Of a stretch of DNA of 64,000 nt, positions 25,774 through 34,121 are shown piece after piece. The stretch lies in the IMG/VR virus record IMGVR_UViG_3300037809_000520, positions 1-64,000 of that record; one strand, 5' to 3'. Within the stretch, counting starts at the first letter, position 1; every line of letters starts with the position of its first letter. This DNA is from a virus. The notes under the pieces are model-generated. The model was not told the DNA's origin, made no database searches, and worked only from the letters and a program-made list of their open reading frames with translations. The position numbers and the translations under genes were made by a program.

Positions 25774-26295
25774 TTATATAAAATTAGATAAACCCCATTC
25801 CCCATCTCCTTCTGAGCTAGGCATATAATATTTTATTAGGGGTTTGAATATTTTCTCCATACCCGATTTTCTAACCTTAATAATTTCATCTTCGATTCTT
25901 GTTGATCTAATACTACTTATAAGCTTTTCAAATTCGGGTGTGATTTCATCCAATTTGAAGGTGAAAATAGCGTAATTCCCCATCATATCAACACCCGGTT
26001 GTTTCCTTCTTTCGTTTATGTATTTTCCTTTAAAAAAGGAATCACCTATTGTTTTTACAAATACATCTGTGGGTGTATCTTCATCACCAACAGATCCATT
26101 AACCCTTATAGCTGTTACACCCCCTATTGGTTTCTCCTCAAACACCCTTGATATTTCCTCTTTGATTATTTTACGTAGTTCCGATTTTTTCATTTTATTT
26201 GGTTTTATAAAATCTTTATACCTTCCTGTTTTAATTAAATGTTCTTCCAATAGAGGATTTTTTGATATAAATGTTTTTAAGTCAAAATCTTTCAT
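25774..26295 (-). CDS. Tagged protein with two different N-terminal tags in tandem
   Basis: A 173-residue protein. It begins with the first tag type (MKDFDLKTFISKNPLLEEHL) and then, at residue 35, carries the second tag type (MKKSELRKIIKEEISRVFEE) that starts other genes. The gene therefore looks like a fusion of two tagged openings, or the true start could be the internal Met at 26193. The body (about 55-173) has alternating beta strands (AIRVNGSVGDEDTPTDVFVK) and basic patches, with a folded-domain look, unlike the acidic members. Function unknown. Confidence 0.6.
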   Translation of the reverse strand: MKDFDLKTFISKNPLLEEHLIKTGRYKDFIKPNKMKKSELRKIIKEEISRVFEEKPIGGVTAIRVNGSVGDEDTPTDVFVKTIGDSFFKGKYINERRKQPGVDMMGNYAIFTFKLDEITPEFEKLISSIRSTRIEDEIIKVRKSGMEKIFKPLIKYYMPSSEGDGEWGLSNFI

Positions 26296-26315
26296 TTTTA
26301 TTTTATTGGTTTATT

Positions 26316-27347
26316 TTAATTAAATCTTCTGCTTATATTAGTTGCTTCACCAGCTACTACTTTACCATTTTGTAAAAGAACAACTCCATTAGCTGAATCA
26401 CCATCAGCTTCTGAATTGTTAATAAGTCTATTTAGTTCTTCATAATACATATCCAAATTATCTTCTATGTGTTTATTAAAGACACTTTCCCAATTATCTC
26501 CAGCTGCATCTAATTCATCTGTAAGTCCAAATTTTCTTTCAAAGTGTTCGATATCCCAATAACTTTTAATAGAATCTTTTATATATTCTTCTTTACTATC
26601 ATAAACAATATAATCAGGACCTTCATCATTCCAAAATATCATGTGGTACATTCCTGGTTTAAGGTCAATCATATATTCATCACTAAATTGTTCTTCTTCA
26701 GAAGAAGCATCATGTTCAGCTCTATTTCCTATATAAAGTTCTTGATAATCATCATGGCTAAGTATTGTAGCCATATCTATATCTTCTTTTAATAGCTTAC
26801 CTTCAGCTAAACCTGATAGTTTATCTTTAGCCCATTCTTTAGCCAATTTTACGGCTTCATCTTTAGAATAAAATCCTTGTTCTACAGCATTCATTATCTC
26901 ATAATAGTCATCGCTTACAATTTCTTCAGCAGATGCATCTATAATACCCTGAAGATATACTTCAGGTTCTACTACCATAGCACCCATTGCACCTTCAAAT
27001 TCATCTTCCATTTCTGGGAAGTCTATAGCTTCATTTAATAGCTTACCTTCAGCTAAATATTTTTTTAAATCGAAATTTTCCATTTGGGTTTGTTTTATAT
27101 TATGTAATTTATCATACCATGCTTTATATTCGGGATCTCTAAGAAGATTAGCTGTAACCATATCTGACATTGCATCAAATCCACCATTATCAAAACGATC
27201 TAGTTCATACTGAGCATCATCTGGGTCTTTAACGTATTTCATGATAATATCAAGTAACGCATCCATACTTTCATCATCAAAGACTGTAGGTTCGTTTTCA
27301 AATAGCTTACCTTCAGCTAAATATTTTTTTAAATCGAAATCTTTCAT
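26316..27347 (-). CDS. Fusion of two or three tagged internal head proteins
   Basis: A 343-residue protein. It starts MKDFDLKKYLAEGKLFENE, but a second complete tag, MENFDLKKYLAEGKLLNEA, begins at residue 89 (27083), and a third partial copy, LAEGKLLKEDI, at about residue 179 (near 26812). Just before the second tag the text HNIKQTQ looks like a translated intergenic gap. Each tag would be a prohead protease site, so the product may be cut into three pieces of about 75-160 residues. Bodies are acidic and unrelated. An alternative is separate genes with internal starts. Confidence 0.62.
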   Translation of the reverse strand: MKDFDLKKYLAEGKLFENEPTVFDDESMDALLDIIMKYVKDPDDAQYELDRFDNGGFDAMSDMVTANLLRDPEYKAWYDKLHNIKQTQMENFDLKKYLAEGKLLNEAIDFPEMEDEFEGAMGAMVVEPEVYLQGIIDASAEEIVSDDYYEIMNAVEQGFYSKDEAVKLAKEWAKDKLSGLAEGKLLKEDIDMATILSHDDYQELYIGNRAEHDASSEEEQFSDEYMIDLKPGMYHMIFWNDEGPDYIVYDSKEEYIKDSIKSYWDIEHFERKFGLTDELDAAGDNWESVFNKHIEDNLDMYYEELNRLINNSEADGDSANGVVLLQNGKVVAGEATNISRRFN

Positions 27348-27424
27348 TTTATTTTATTAGTTTATTATACATATGTCAATTTATTCAAAATATTACATCC
27401 GCATTTACACATATCTTATTTTAT

Positions 27425-27433
27425 TATAAATAT
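27425..27433 (-). promoter_or_regulatory. Putative late promoter box (ATATTTATA)
   Basis: Directly after the stop codon of the gene ending at 27434 and 77 bases before the first tagged gene at 27347; it may drive the main array. Confidence 0.4.
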
Positions 27434-29017
27434 TTATAATTTTTTTGCTTTTGATATTTCTATCGTATTTTGCTCTCCACCATTACTTCTAGCTGATATT
27501 TTTAGTTGGTATTGAGATATTCTATCATCACCTACCATTATATTTACAGTCATATCAATAATTAAAGAACCATTTTTATTACCATCATATATTTTGATTT
27601 TTGTTCCTGGGGTTAATTTAGCTGTTGCTCCCGCTGGGAATTTTTCTGGTGTATCGGCAGTTGATCCATCAGTTTTTCCTATTAATTTAAAATATGTTGG
27701 GTTAACACCTGAAATAGACATACCATAAGCTGCCATTTTAACAAGTGCTGTAACTGGGTTTGTTTCTCCAGCCTTATCTTTAAACCAAGTTATTAAATAA
27801 TCTAAAGCTTTATAAGCAGCTAATTTAAATTTTTTCTGTTGTATTGTTGGTGGGTTTTCTCCTGCTTTAAAATCAATAAATTCTTGATTACCAAGTTTAC
27901 CCATTACAGTACTTTTATAAGAACCCAATGCAGTATCAAAATCATACCCATCTTGCATTTCATCTTTACTTAAGCCATATATTGGGGGAAGTGGTTTGTT
28001 ATCTCCATCTGCGGGTAGTAAATCAGGATTTAAATTTTTAAGAAACCCTTTTGCTTTACCACCTTGTGCATTTTGTTGTTTTAATGATACTGCGACAAAT
28101 TCAGCATCCGTTTCTCCCCATTGACCTTCAAATAATTCATTAAGTTTACCCCAAGGCATAGCATCTGTTTCTAATTTTTTTACATCAAACCCTGGTTTGA
28201 GTTCTACATAAATATCTCCTGGGTTCCATTTATCTTTATCTATACCTGTTGCTGCCGCACCTGCTGATCTTATCTTTTCAAAAGCTCCATCTCGGATTAA
28301 ATCATAACTACCATAATCTGCGTGTAATCTTTTTGCTGATGAAAGTGGATCATTTAATGCCGCTAAAGCAGCTAAACTTGAATTTGCATTTTCTCCCTTT
28401 AATATAGGTAATTTTTTATTAACTTCTTTTTTTGAGGTGTCATCCATACCTTTAGTATTAATTGGTAAGGAATTTAAAAGTTCATAATAATTTTCTGATG
28501 TGAATGGGTCTTTTTTTTTATTCCAATCATCTTTTAACGCATTAAAAAATAAAATTACTAATCCTTCTTTAACATTTGTATTTGTACTAAATTTACTTCC
28601 AGCACCTTTAATAACAAATATTTCTCCATCTTCTGTTTCTAAATAAAACGCACCTTTATTTGATGTTACCTTACCTGGTGGTAATGCTCCTTTTTTAACT
28701 AGATCATCAGTTAAATCTTTTCTAAGCCCTCTACCTTTTTCACTTACATCTTTTAAATAAATCCAAGTACCTTTTGGAGTACCAACACCTGTTTTCTTTG
28801 TTTGGATTGCTTCTACTTCATAACCATCTAAAGCATTTATTCTTGATTTTAAATCCAATAAATCTTCTGGTAGGCCTTCTGAATCTTCAAATTCCATAAC
28901 GACTAATTGTTCCAATAATGTTTCTAGTAATAAAACATCCTGATCATTATTCATGTCAGGATATCCTTTAGGAAATTTATATGCTATTTTATTTAAAAAT
29001 TTATCTATTACATCCAT
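27434..29017 (-). CDS. Unknown protein, possible nuclease-like fold
   Basis: A 527-residue protein without the N-terminal tag. The centre (about 265-345) has DIYVELKPGFDVKK, then LNELFEG, a D/E residue (AEFVAVSLKQQNAQGGKAKG), an arrangement of acidic residue then beta strand with Lys that recalls PD-(D/E)XK nucleases, but the match is weak. An N-terminal helical region with FEDSEGLPEDLLDLKSRI and a C-terminal beta region precede and follow. It has a second-class promoter box upstream (29040-29049). Function not known; head packaging is possible from location only. Confidence 0.55.
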   Translation of the reverse strand: MDVIDKFLNKIAYKFPKGYPDMNNDQDVLLLETLLEQLVVMEFEDSEGLPEDLLDLKSRINALDGYEVEAIQTKKTGVGTPKGTWIYLKDVSEKGRGLRKDLTDDLVKKGALPPGKVTSNKGAFYLETEDGEIFVIKGAGSKFSTNTNVKEGLVILFFNALKDDWNKKKDPFTSENYYELLNSLPINTKGMDDTSKKEVNKKLPILKGENANSSLAALAALNDPLSSAKRLHADYGSYDLIRDGAFEKIRSAGAAATGIDKDKWNPGDIYVELKPGFDVKKLETDAMPWGKLNELFEGQWGETDAEFVAVSLKQQNAQGGKAKGFLKNLNPDLLPADGDNKPLPPIYGLSKDEMQDGYDFDTALGSYKSTVMGKLGNQEFIDFKAGENPPTIQQKKFKLAAYKALDYLITWFKDKAGETNPVTALVKMAAYGMSISGVNPTYFKLIGKTDGSTADTPEKFPAGATAKLTPGTKIKIYDGNKNGSLIIDMTVNIMVGDDRISQYQLKISARSNGGEQNTIEISKAKKL

Positions 29018-29039
29018 CTAATGATAGTATTTTGATTTG

Positions 29040-29049
29040 TAAATATACG
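29040..29049 (-). promoter_or_regulatory. Putative promoter box, second class (CGTATATTTA)
   Basis: Ends 22 bases before the start at 29017; TCGTATATTTACA on the coding strand. Confidence 0.4.
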
Positions 29050-29085
29050 ACTCTTGTTTTAGGGAGCCACGTAATTTATATTATT

Positions 29086-30156
29086 CTACCAAGCTTTACA
29101 AGACCAATATCTGGCCTTAGTTTTAGGTCCTGGGGTATCACATTTATGTCTTTTTGCAAATGCAGCACGGGCTTTGGAGTCATTTATTTTTGCTCTTAAA
29201 CCACCAGATCCAAATCTAACGGTTTTAATTTTCTTGGTTTTAGGATCCTTAACGTATACTTTATATGCTTTTCCACCGGATGTATCACGCATTGGTTTTC
29301 CTATTGGTCTATTGTCTTTTTTCTTAGCTTTTTTCTTTTTAGCTTCATCTAAGCTGCCAGCTTGTAATCTAACAAACCCATTATCTTTTAACCACTTAGC
29401 TGCTTCTTTAGCATTAGAAGCTTCTCCATCAAAATCATCAGTTTGGAAATAATAACCCTCTGGTGTCTTATAAACATCTACCATACCATCAGGACCATCA
29501 AAAATTGCAATGTGGTTTGAAGAATTAAAAGTTCCTTCATTCATAGACATATTATCTATTTCATCATGAACCCATTCTTTTTCATTGTCACCTAATTGGT
29601 CATAATCCATTCCAAATTCCATATTTGCTAACTCGTCTTCAAGATCCATTTGCTCATTTAATTCAATAGGAAAATCTAATGGTACTTTTTTATTTTCAGC
29701 TAATTCAAATTTATCGAATTTATTTAAATCATTTAAAGATTTTAATTCAACTCTTTTACCATCACTACCTAATCCATAAACTGTAGCATCATATTTACCA
29801 AACCCATCTGAGCGTACTCCTTTAAGTTTTTGTTTTAATTCTGCTCCTGCTCTACGCTTACTTACTGTTGATGTTTGTTCTAATAAACCAAAATGGCCTA
29901 AATTAGTTTCTGTAAGTAAAGCTAAATCATCTTTATTAGTAAATTCTAAAATACCTCTACTATATAAAGATCTTGCTTCTGCAAATAATTTAAAATAATC
30001 ACGTGAACCAATGCTGCATAAATGCTTAATAAGCGGTTTATTATTGTCTATATGATATCTTAAATCCCTAGACAACATAGCCCTTGGAGCTTTGCTCTCA
30101 TTAAGTACTAACGCAGTACTTTTAGTCTTACACGTATTACATCCACAGTTACACAT
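29086..30156 (-). CDS. Multi-part acidic protein with conserved C-terminal basic domain
   Basis: A 356-residue protein. The N-terminus is Cys-rich (MCNCGCNTCKTKST), then VLNESK (a candidate L-N-E cleavage site at about 17-20). The middle is acidic and Met-rich; around 205-250 is IAIFDGPDGMVDVYKTPEG, a small beta domain. The C-terminal 75 residues are basic: KKIKTVRFGSGGLRAKI, RAAFAKRHKC and TKARYWSCKAW. This end recalls a domain I have seen in T4-like marine phages. Two Cys and one Trp pair suggest a metal or disulfide site. Possibly a head protein binding DNA. Confidence 0.62.
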   Translation of the reverse strand: MCNCGCNTCKTKSTALVLNESKAPRAMLSRDLRYHIDNNKPLIKHLCSIGSRDYFKLFAEARSLYSRGILEFTNKDDLALLTETNLGHFGLLEQTSTVSKRRAGAELKQKLKGVRSDGFGKYDATVYGLGSDGKRVELKSLNDLNKFDKFELAENKKVPLDFPIELNEQMDLEDELANMEFGMDYDQLGDNEKEWVHDEIDNMSMNEGTFNSSNHIAIFDGPDGMVDVYKTPEGYYFQTDDFDGEASNAKEAAKWLKDNGFVRLQAGSLDEAKKKKAKKKDNRPIGKPMRDTSGGKAYKVYVKDPKTKKIKTVRFGSGGLRAKINDSKARAAFAKRHKCDTPGPKTKARYWSCKAW

Positions 30157-30181
30157 ATTATTTCATTTTATTTTTTAACCC

Positions 30182-30634
30182 CTATGCATCTATATCAATG
30201 TTATCATCTACCTCAACATCTACATCTTCTCCACCACCTTCACTTCCACCTTCAACAGCATCAGTGTCAGCTTTTACACCATATCGTAAAATACGTGCAA
30301 TAGCTTCAGTTGCTCTTTCTTCTTCTGGTAGGTTTAATAGATAGTATTTTTTGCCTTCAACTTGAGCTATCCAACTGGTTTTTGTATAAATTAAATAAAA
30401 ATCTTGGTCATTTTTAAGATTTATTCTAAATGTTGTAGGTTTTGGGGCAACCCAATCAATTGATGATAAAAATGAATCAAATTCATGAGTTAATAAGTCA
30501 ACAATAACAGCTTTTAGCTCTGGGAATTTAGTTAATTCATCATATTCCACTGCAGCTTCTTCTGCTTGTTTCTTATTACCAACAACAGTTGGGACAAGTA
30601 ATCTTATCTTTTCCCTTAATTCTGCTGCTGTCAT
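30182..30634 (-). CDS. Unknown protein with acidic tail
   Basis: A 150-residue protein. The first 115 residues are mixed helix and strand (AELREKIRLLVPTVVGNKKQ; then FRINLKNDQDFYLIYTKTSW). The last 30 are Gly, Asp and Val, ending DVEVDDNIDIDA, the same type of tail as in the scaffold. Starts 2 bases after the stop of the 693-residue gene, so they are probably translated together. Function unknown. Confidence 0.55.
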   Translation of the reverse strand: MTAAELREKIRLLVPTVVGNKKQAEEAAVEYDELTKFPELKAVIVDLLTHEFDSFLSSIDWVAPKPTTFRINLKNDQDFYLIYTKTSWIAQVEGKKYYLLNLPEEERATEAIARILRYGVKADTDAVEGGSEGGGEDVDVEVDDNIDIDA

Positions 30635-30635
30635 A

Positions 30636-32717
30636 TTATTTTTGTTTTGCTGTTGGACCTTTACCTCCGCCTTTTGCTTTATATGATGCTACTGCACCTG
30701 CAATTGCTTTTGCTGCTTTTTCGGATTTACCTGATTTTTTACCTTTTACTGGTTTACTTTCATTCATTGAATTATTCAACATTTCATTCTGAGCTTTGTT
30801 TTGTGATTCACCTATGTTTGGATATTTACCAATTACGGGTTTTTTAGAATTCAATGATTTCTTGGCAAACTTCATCCATGTAGTATAATCCTCTTTACTA
30901 CCAAAATCGTCTGCATTTACTGATTTGAAAAACCTCGTATCAATATAAATTATTGCAAATTCTTCACCGTTACCACCATTTCCATCTACACCAATGTAAT
31001 CCGTTTCATCTTCCAATGTGTATCCAAATAATTCATCATTTTTAAGTTGAGTTGCTTTTTGAACTGCCTGTTTGAATGATGGGTAGTTTGCAACATCATC
31101 ATGTCCATGTTTTACACCGTGATATTCAACATTATAATGTGATTTTCTACTCTTTACAGGTTTACTCTCATTCATTCTACCATCTTGATCTTCATCCTTA
31201 GCATCAATTTTTTTATCCCAAAATCCTTTAGGTAAACCTTCTTTTAAATCTTTAGCTAATTTTTCTGCTATTGTACTATATTTAGATGGTTTATTTTCAT
31301 TTACTGCTGCACCTTCAAAATATTCAGCAGGACCTATTTTCATTTTACTTTTATCAGTAACACCGGTGTCAAACCAAGCTTTAATAGCATTATCAACATT
31401 TTGACCACCTAAGAAATAGCTTAGTAGACTTTCTAATCCTTTAGCTCCATCATCTACAAAATCATCAAATTGTTCTTCGGTATCAAATTCCATTTTGTCA
31501 TCTGATGTAAATAAATAAGTTGGTTTATTTTGTAAATTAGACATAGCAAAGGGCATTCCACTACCTTCGTGGTTTCCAAAATAAGATTCTTTAAGGGATA
31601 CAATATCTTTTGATGGTGTTTCTTTATATTTGAAATAAATAGCATATCTTTTTTTATTGCCATTATAGTCTTCTAAATATACTATTTTTTTAGCAAATGC
31701 TTTTCCGTTGTAGGCACGGCGCCATTTATTCATGTTCATAGTTTCGTTTATTGGTTTTTGGTTTTCTTCAAACGCCCCCGAAGCATATTCTCTTCCTACG
31801 GAAACATCACCTAATTCATTTGGGGTATATAATGACGCTTGAAATCCAGTATCGTCATCTGTACCTAATTGGCCAGTTTCTTCAGCTACTGCTTGATCAT
31901 ATGTCATTTCTTTTCTTCCTCTTAACTTATCTAATTGTTTATCAATTTTATTAAGCATATAACCATACTCATCTGCAATTGGTCCTCCTTCTGGCTCTGC
32001 TTCTTGTTCCATATCCATTAATAATTCTTCTCTTTTAGCTAACAATAAACCTATATGATAGGAATTATCTTTTGGTTTTTTAGGAGATTTTTTTGATTTA
32101 ATTTTAGATTTTTCTTTCATTGCAGCCTCAAATTCTTTTCTATCTTTAGCCATTTGTCTCATTACACGAACTCTAACATTGAAAGGATCATTTATATCTG
32201 TGTCTTCACCTAATGGCTCTGAAAATTTAGAACTAATAGGTTCGTCATTTAAAAATGGGTCATCTGCTACTATATCAATATGGTCTCTTATCATTGAATC
32301 TAAATATAAATTAGCATCATCTGTAGATAATGCTTTCATTAGGGACTGAATAATATAATCATCATCACCAATAGCATCTCTAAGTCTATCTAATTTACCC
32401 CATGCTTTTTCATCTAAAGTTTCTTTTAGATTTTTTTCAATAGCAGATCCCCTAGTTTTTTCATAATCTGATAGCTTACCATCCTTATTTAAATCGGCTT
32501 TTTTAGGATTTTTTAAAGCATCTTTAATCAACTCAGTTAGTTTAGGGTCTCTCATTTCTTTAGTTTGTTTTTTTGCCATATTAGTAGCACGCCCATACAT
32601 AACTGCCTCTGCATCTTTACCATATTTCTTAACAAGGTCACGTTTGTTACCTTTCATATTCATGATAATATCTTCCCTTTTTTTAAGTTCTGACTTAGAC
32701 AGCTTACGTTCGTTCAT
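30636..32717 (-). CDS. Large tagged-region protein with EF-hand loops
   Basis: A 693-residue protein, Lys/Asp-rich, from a start at 32715-32717. Residues 75-86 (DLNKDGKLSDYE) form a complete EF-hand calcium loop, with a second, looser one near 508-519 (DEDQDGRMNESK). Several repeats of the form NESKPVK / NENKPSK lie at junctions and may be cleavage sites for the prohead protease. Between them are acidic helical parts and compact beta regions (AFAKKIVYLEDYNGNKKR, EEFAIIYIDTRFF). The C-terminus is basic. A polyprotein of several small packaged domains is a reasonable reading. Confidence 0.6.
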   Translation of the reverse strand: MNERKLSKSELKKREDIIMNMKGNKRDLVKKYGKDAEAVMYGRATNMAKKQTKEMRDPKLTELIKDALKNPKKADLNKDGKLSDYEKTRGSAIEKNLKETLDEKAWGKLDRLRDAIGDDDYIIQSLMKALSTDDANLYLDSMIRDHIDIVADDPFLNDEPISSKFSEPLGEDTDINDPFNVRVRVMRQMAKDRKEFEAAMKEKSKIKSKKSPKKPKDNSYHIGLLLAKREELLMDMEQEAEPEGGPIADEYGYMLNKIDKQLDKLRGRKEMTYDQAVAEETGQLGTDDDTGFQASLYTPNELGDVSVGREYASGAFEENQKPINETMNMNKWRRAYNGKAFAKKIVYLEDYNGNKKRYAIYFKYKETPSKDIVSLKESYFGNHEGSGMPFAMSNLQNKPTYLFTSDDKMEFDTEEQFDDFVDDGAKGLESLLSYFLGGQNVDNAIKAWFDTGVTDKSKMKIGPAEYFEGAAVNENKPSKYSTIAEKLAKDLKEGLPKGFWDKKIDAKDEDQDGRMNESKPVKSRKSHYNVEYHGVKHGHDDVANYPSFKQAVQKATQLKNDELFGYTLEDETDYIGVDGNGGNGEEFAIIYIDTRFFKSVNADDFGSKEDYTTWMKFAKKSLNSKKPVIGKYPNIGESQNKAQNEMLNNSMNESKPVKGKKSGKSEKAAKAIAGAVASYKAKGGGKGPTAKQK

Positions 32718-32719
32718 TC

Positions 32720-32875
32720 TTACTTATGGTTTCTTTTGAAATCAGCAGAAAAGTTTTTAATCTTATTAGCAGCAGATCTACATCTACCTTTGGCAGCAGC
32801 GCTTGTTTTTTCAATTTCTGCTTCAATTAATAATACTTGTTCTTTGATTCCTTCTAATAATTCTTTTGTATCCAT
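32720..32875 (-). CDS. Small histone H1-like (Hc1-type) protein
   Basis: A 51-residue protein, shorter than the usual gene-calling limit. It begins MDTKELLEGIKEQVLLIEAE, then KTSAAAKGRCRSAANKIK and a basic end FSADFKRNHK. This layout, a short acidic helix then an Ala/Lys/Arg helix with basic tail, resembles the small Bacteroidetes Hc1-type histone-like proteins. It might coat or compact DNA in the head. It stops 2 bases upstream of the next gene start. Confidence 0.5.
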   Translation of the reverse strand: MDTKELLEGIKEQVLLIEAEIEKTSAAAKGRCRSAANKIKNFSADFKRNHK

Positions 32876-32911
32876 TTTTATAAATTTTATTGGTTAATAA
32901 CTAGTTTTTAT

Positions 32912-33796
32912 TTATTTTATCAATCCTGCTAATTTTGGAAATCTAGATAATGATTCATCTAACGCAAATCCAATTTCAGCATCTTCAGCTGGATTGTCTT
33001 TTGTTACATTAACTATACTATCAGAGTCAACTTCATCACCACCAGAACCAACGAATCTTTCAGGATCCATTCCTTGTTCTTCATTAGTAGCTACAACGTG
33101 TGCTCTAGTATAATAAGTAATTGTATTTCCTATTTGATCAAGTAACTTTTCATCACCCAGAGATTTTGCCTCTTCTTGAGCTTTAGTTAAAAGACCTAAT
33201 ATAGCTGCTACATCCGAAGACTCACCTGCTAGTTCAGAATCAACTTCAATTTCTGATTTTGAAGATTCATCATCAATATCAACTTCGTCTTCAATGTCGA
33301 TGTCAATGTCTTCATTGTCTTCAACATCTACTTCTTCAGCTTCAGTTAAATTCCACCATTCAGGTTTAGAATCACCGGATGCAAATTCATCTTCTAAATG
33401 ATCTAAAAAATCTTCTCTTGAAGAGGTTTCAAATTCATAATCATCTTTATCATCATATCTATTTGGGAAGTAATCGTCTGCCCAATCTTTAATAACATCC
33501 ATTGGTACATCCATTTTGTAGTACCTTTTCATATCACCTTTGATTTCTGGGTACATATCATCACCTTCAAAATTCAATAGTTCTTCTTTAATAACATCAT
33601 CCTTAAAATCCTTTTTAAGTTTAGCTAATTTTTCTTCGTTGTCTTTAATATCTTTTTCAAGATTTTTTATGTGGTCTCTATCATCACGAATAGCACCTTC
33701 CATACGTTTTTGTTCTTCACTGTTTCCTTTTTTAGAATCTTCAGCTTCAGATAAAAACTGACTCTTGATGATTTCTTTTAATTCCGATTTTTTCAT
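32912..33796 (-). CDS. Acidic tagged protein, putative internal head protein
   Basis: A 294-residue protein starting MKKSELKEIIKSQFLSEAE, the second tag type, with L-S-E (15-17) before Ala, much like the T4 internal-protein cleavage site. It is strongly acidic: residues about 150-200 are almost all Asp, Glu, Val and Ile (VDVEDNEDIDIDIEDEVDID). The C-terminus returns to a capsid-scaffold type ending (LSRFPKLAGLIK), identical in style to that of the gp22-like scaffold (FKKLAGII). It may be a second core protein. A promoter box lies 33 bases upstream. Confidence 0.65.
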   Translation of the reverse strand: MKKSELKEIIKSQFLSEAEDSKKGNSEEQKRMEGAIRDDRDHIKNLEKDIKDNEEKLAKLKKDFKDDVIKEELLNFEGDDMYPEIKGDMKRYYKMDVPMDVIKDWADDYFPNRYDDKDDYEFETSSREDFLDHLEDEFASGDSKPEWWNLTEAEEVDVEDNEDIDIDIEDEVDIDDESSKSEIEVDSELAGESSDVAAILGLLTKAQEEAKSLGDEKLLDQIGNTITYYTRAHVVATNEEQGMDPERFVGSGGDEVDSDSIVNVTKDNPAEDAEIGFALDESLSRFPKLAGLIK

Positions 33797-33828
33797 TATA
33801 TTTGTATTTTTCTGTTGATTAATTTTAT

Positions 33829-33837
33829 TATAAATAT
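33829..33837 (-). promoter_or_regulatory. Putative late promoter box (ATATTTATA)
   Basis: Ends 32 bases before the start at 33796, in a 98-base gap downstream of the broken gene at 33895-34538. Confidence 0.45.
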
Positions 33838-33894
33838 GTTAGGATTTTTCCTTATTGATATTTTTTGCCGGATTTAATGGCTGATTTATATGTT

Positions 33895-34121
33895 TTATCT
33901 TTCCTTTTTTCTTTTTAAGTCTTCTAAGTATTCAATTTGTTTACGAGTTAATTTATTATAATCAAATACTTCTCTATCTTCTTTTAAATCTTTAGCTGAT
34001 TTATATAGTGAAAGTAGTCTTTTAAGTTCTTTCTGTACTAACATTTCTGTTTCACTAGTTAAAGGTTCACCATTAGCTTCACCACTATCTAATATTTCTT
34101 CTGCATCTTTGATTTGTTTTT
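33895..34121 (-). pseudogene. 3' part of the tagged gene, cut off by a frameshift
   Basis: After the 5-A run at 34117-34121 (minus strand) the frame that matches the upstream part continues for about 72 codons: IKDAEEILDSGEANGEPL through to RKQIEYLEDLKRKKER, then TAA at 33895-33897. It is acidic and helical and joins smoothly to MSKAGIK if one A is added to the run. I therefore read 33895-34538 as one gene interrupted here by a one-base deletion or sequencing error. Confidence 0.6.

Noticed and set aside
23217-27347. CRISPR array or tandem DNA repeat array
   Set aside because: The repeats are 35-45 base gene starts inside coding regions, spaced by 300-900 bases of coding DNA, not short regular spacers.
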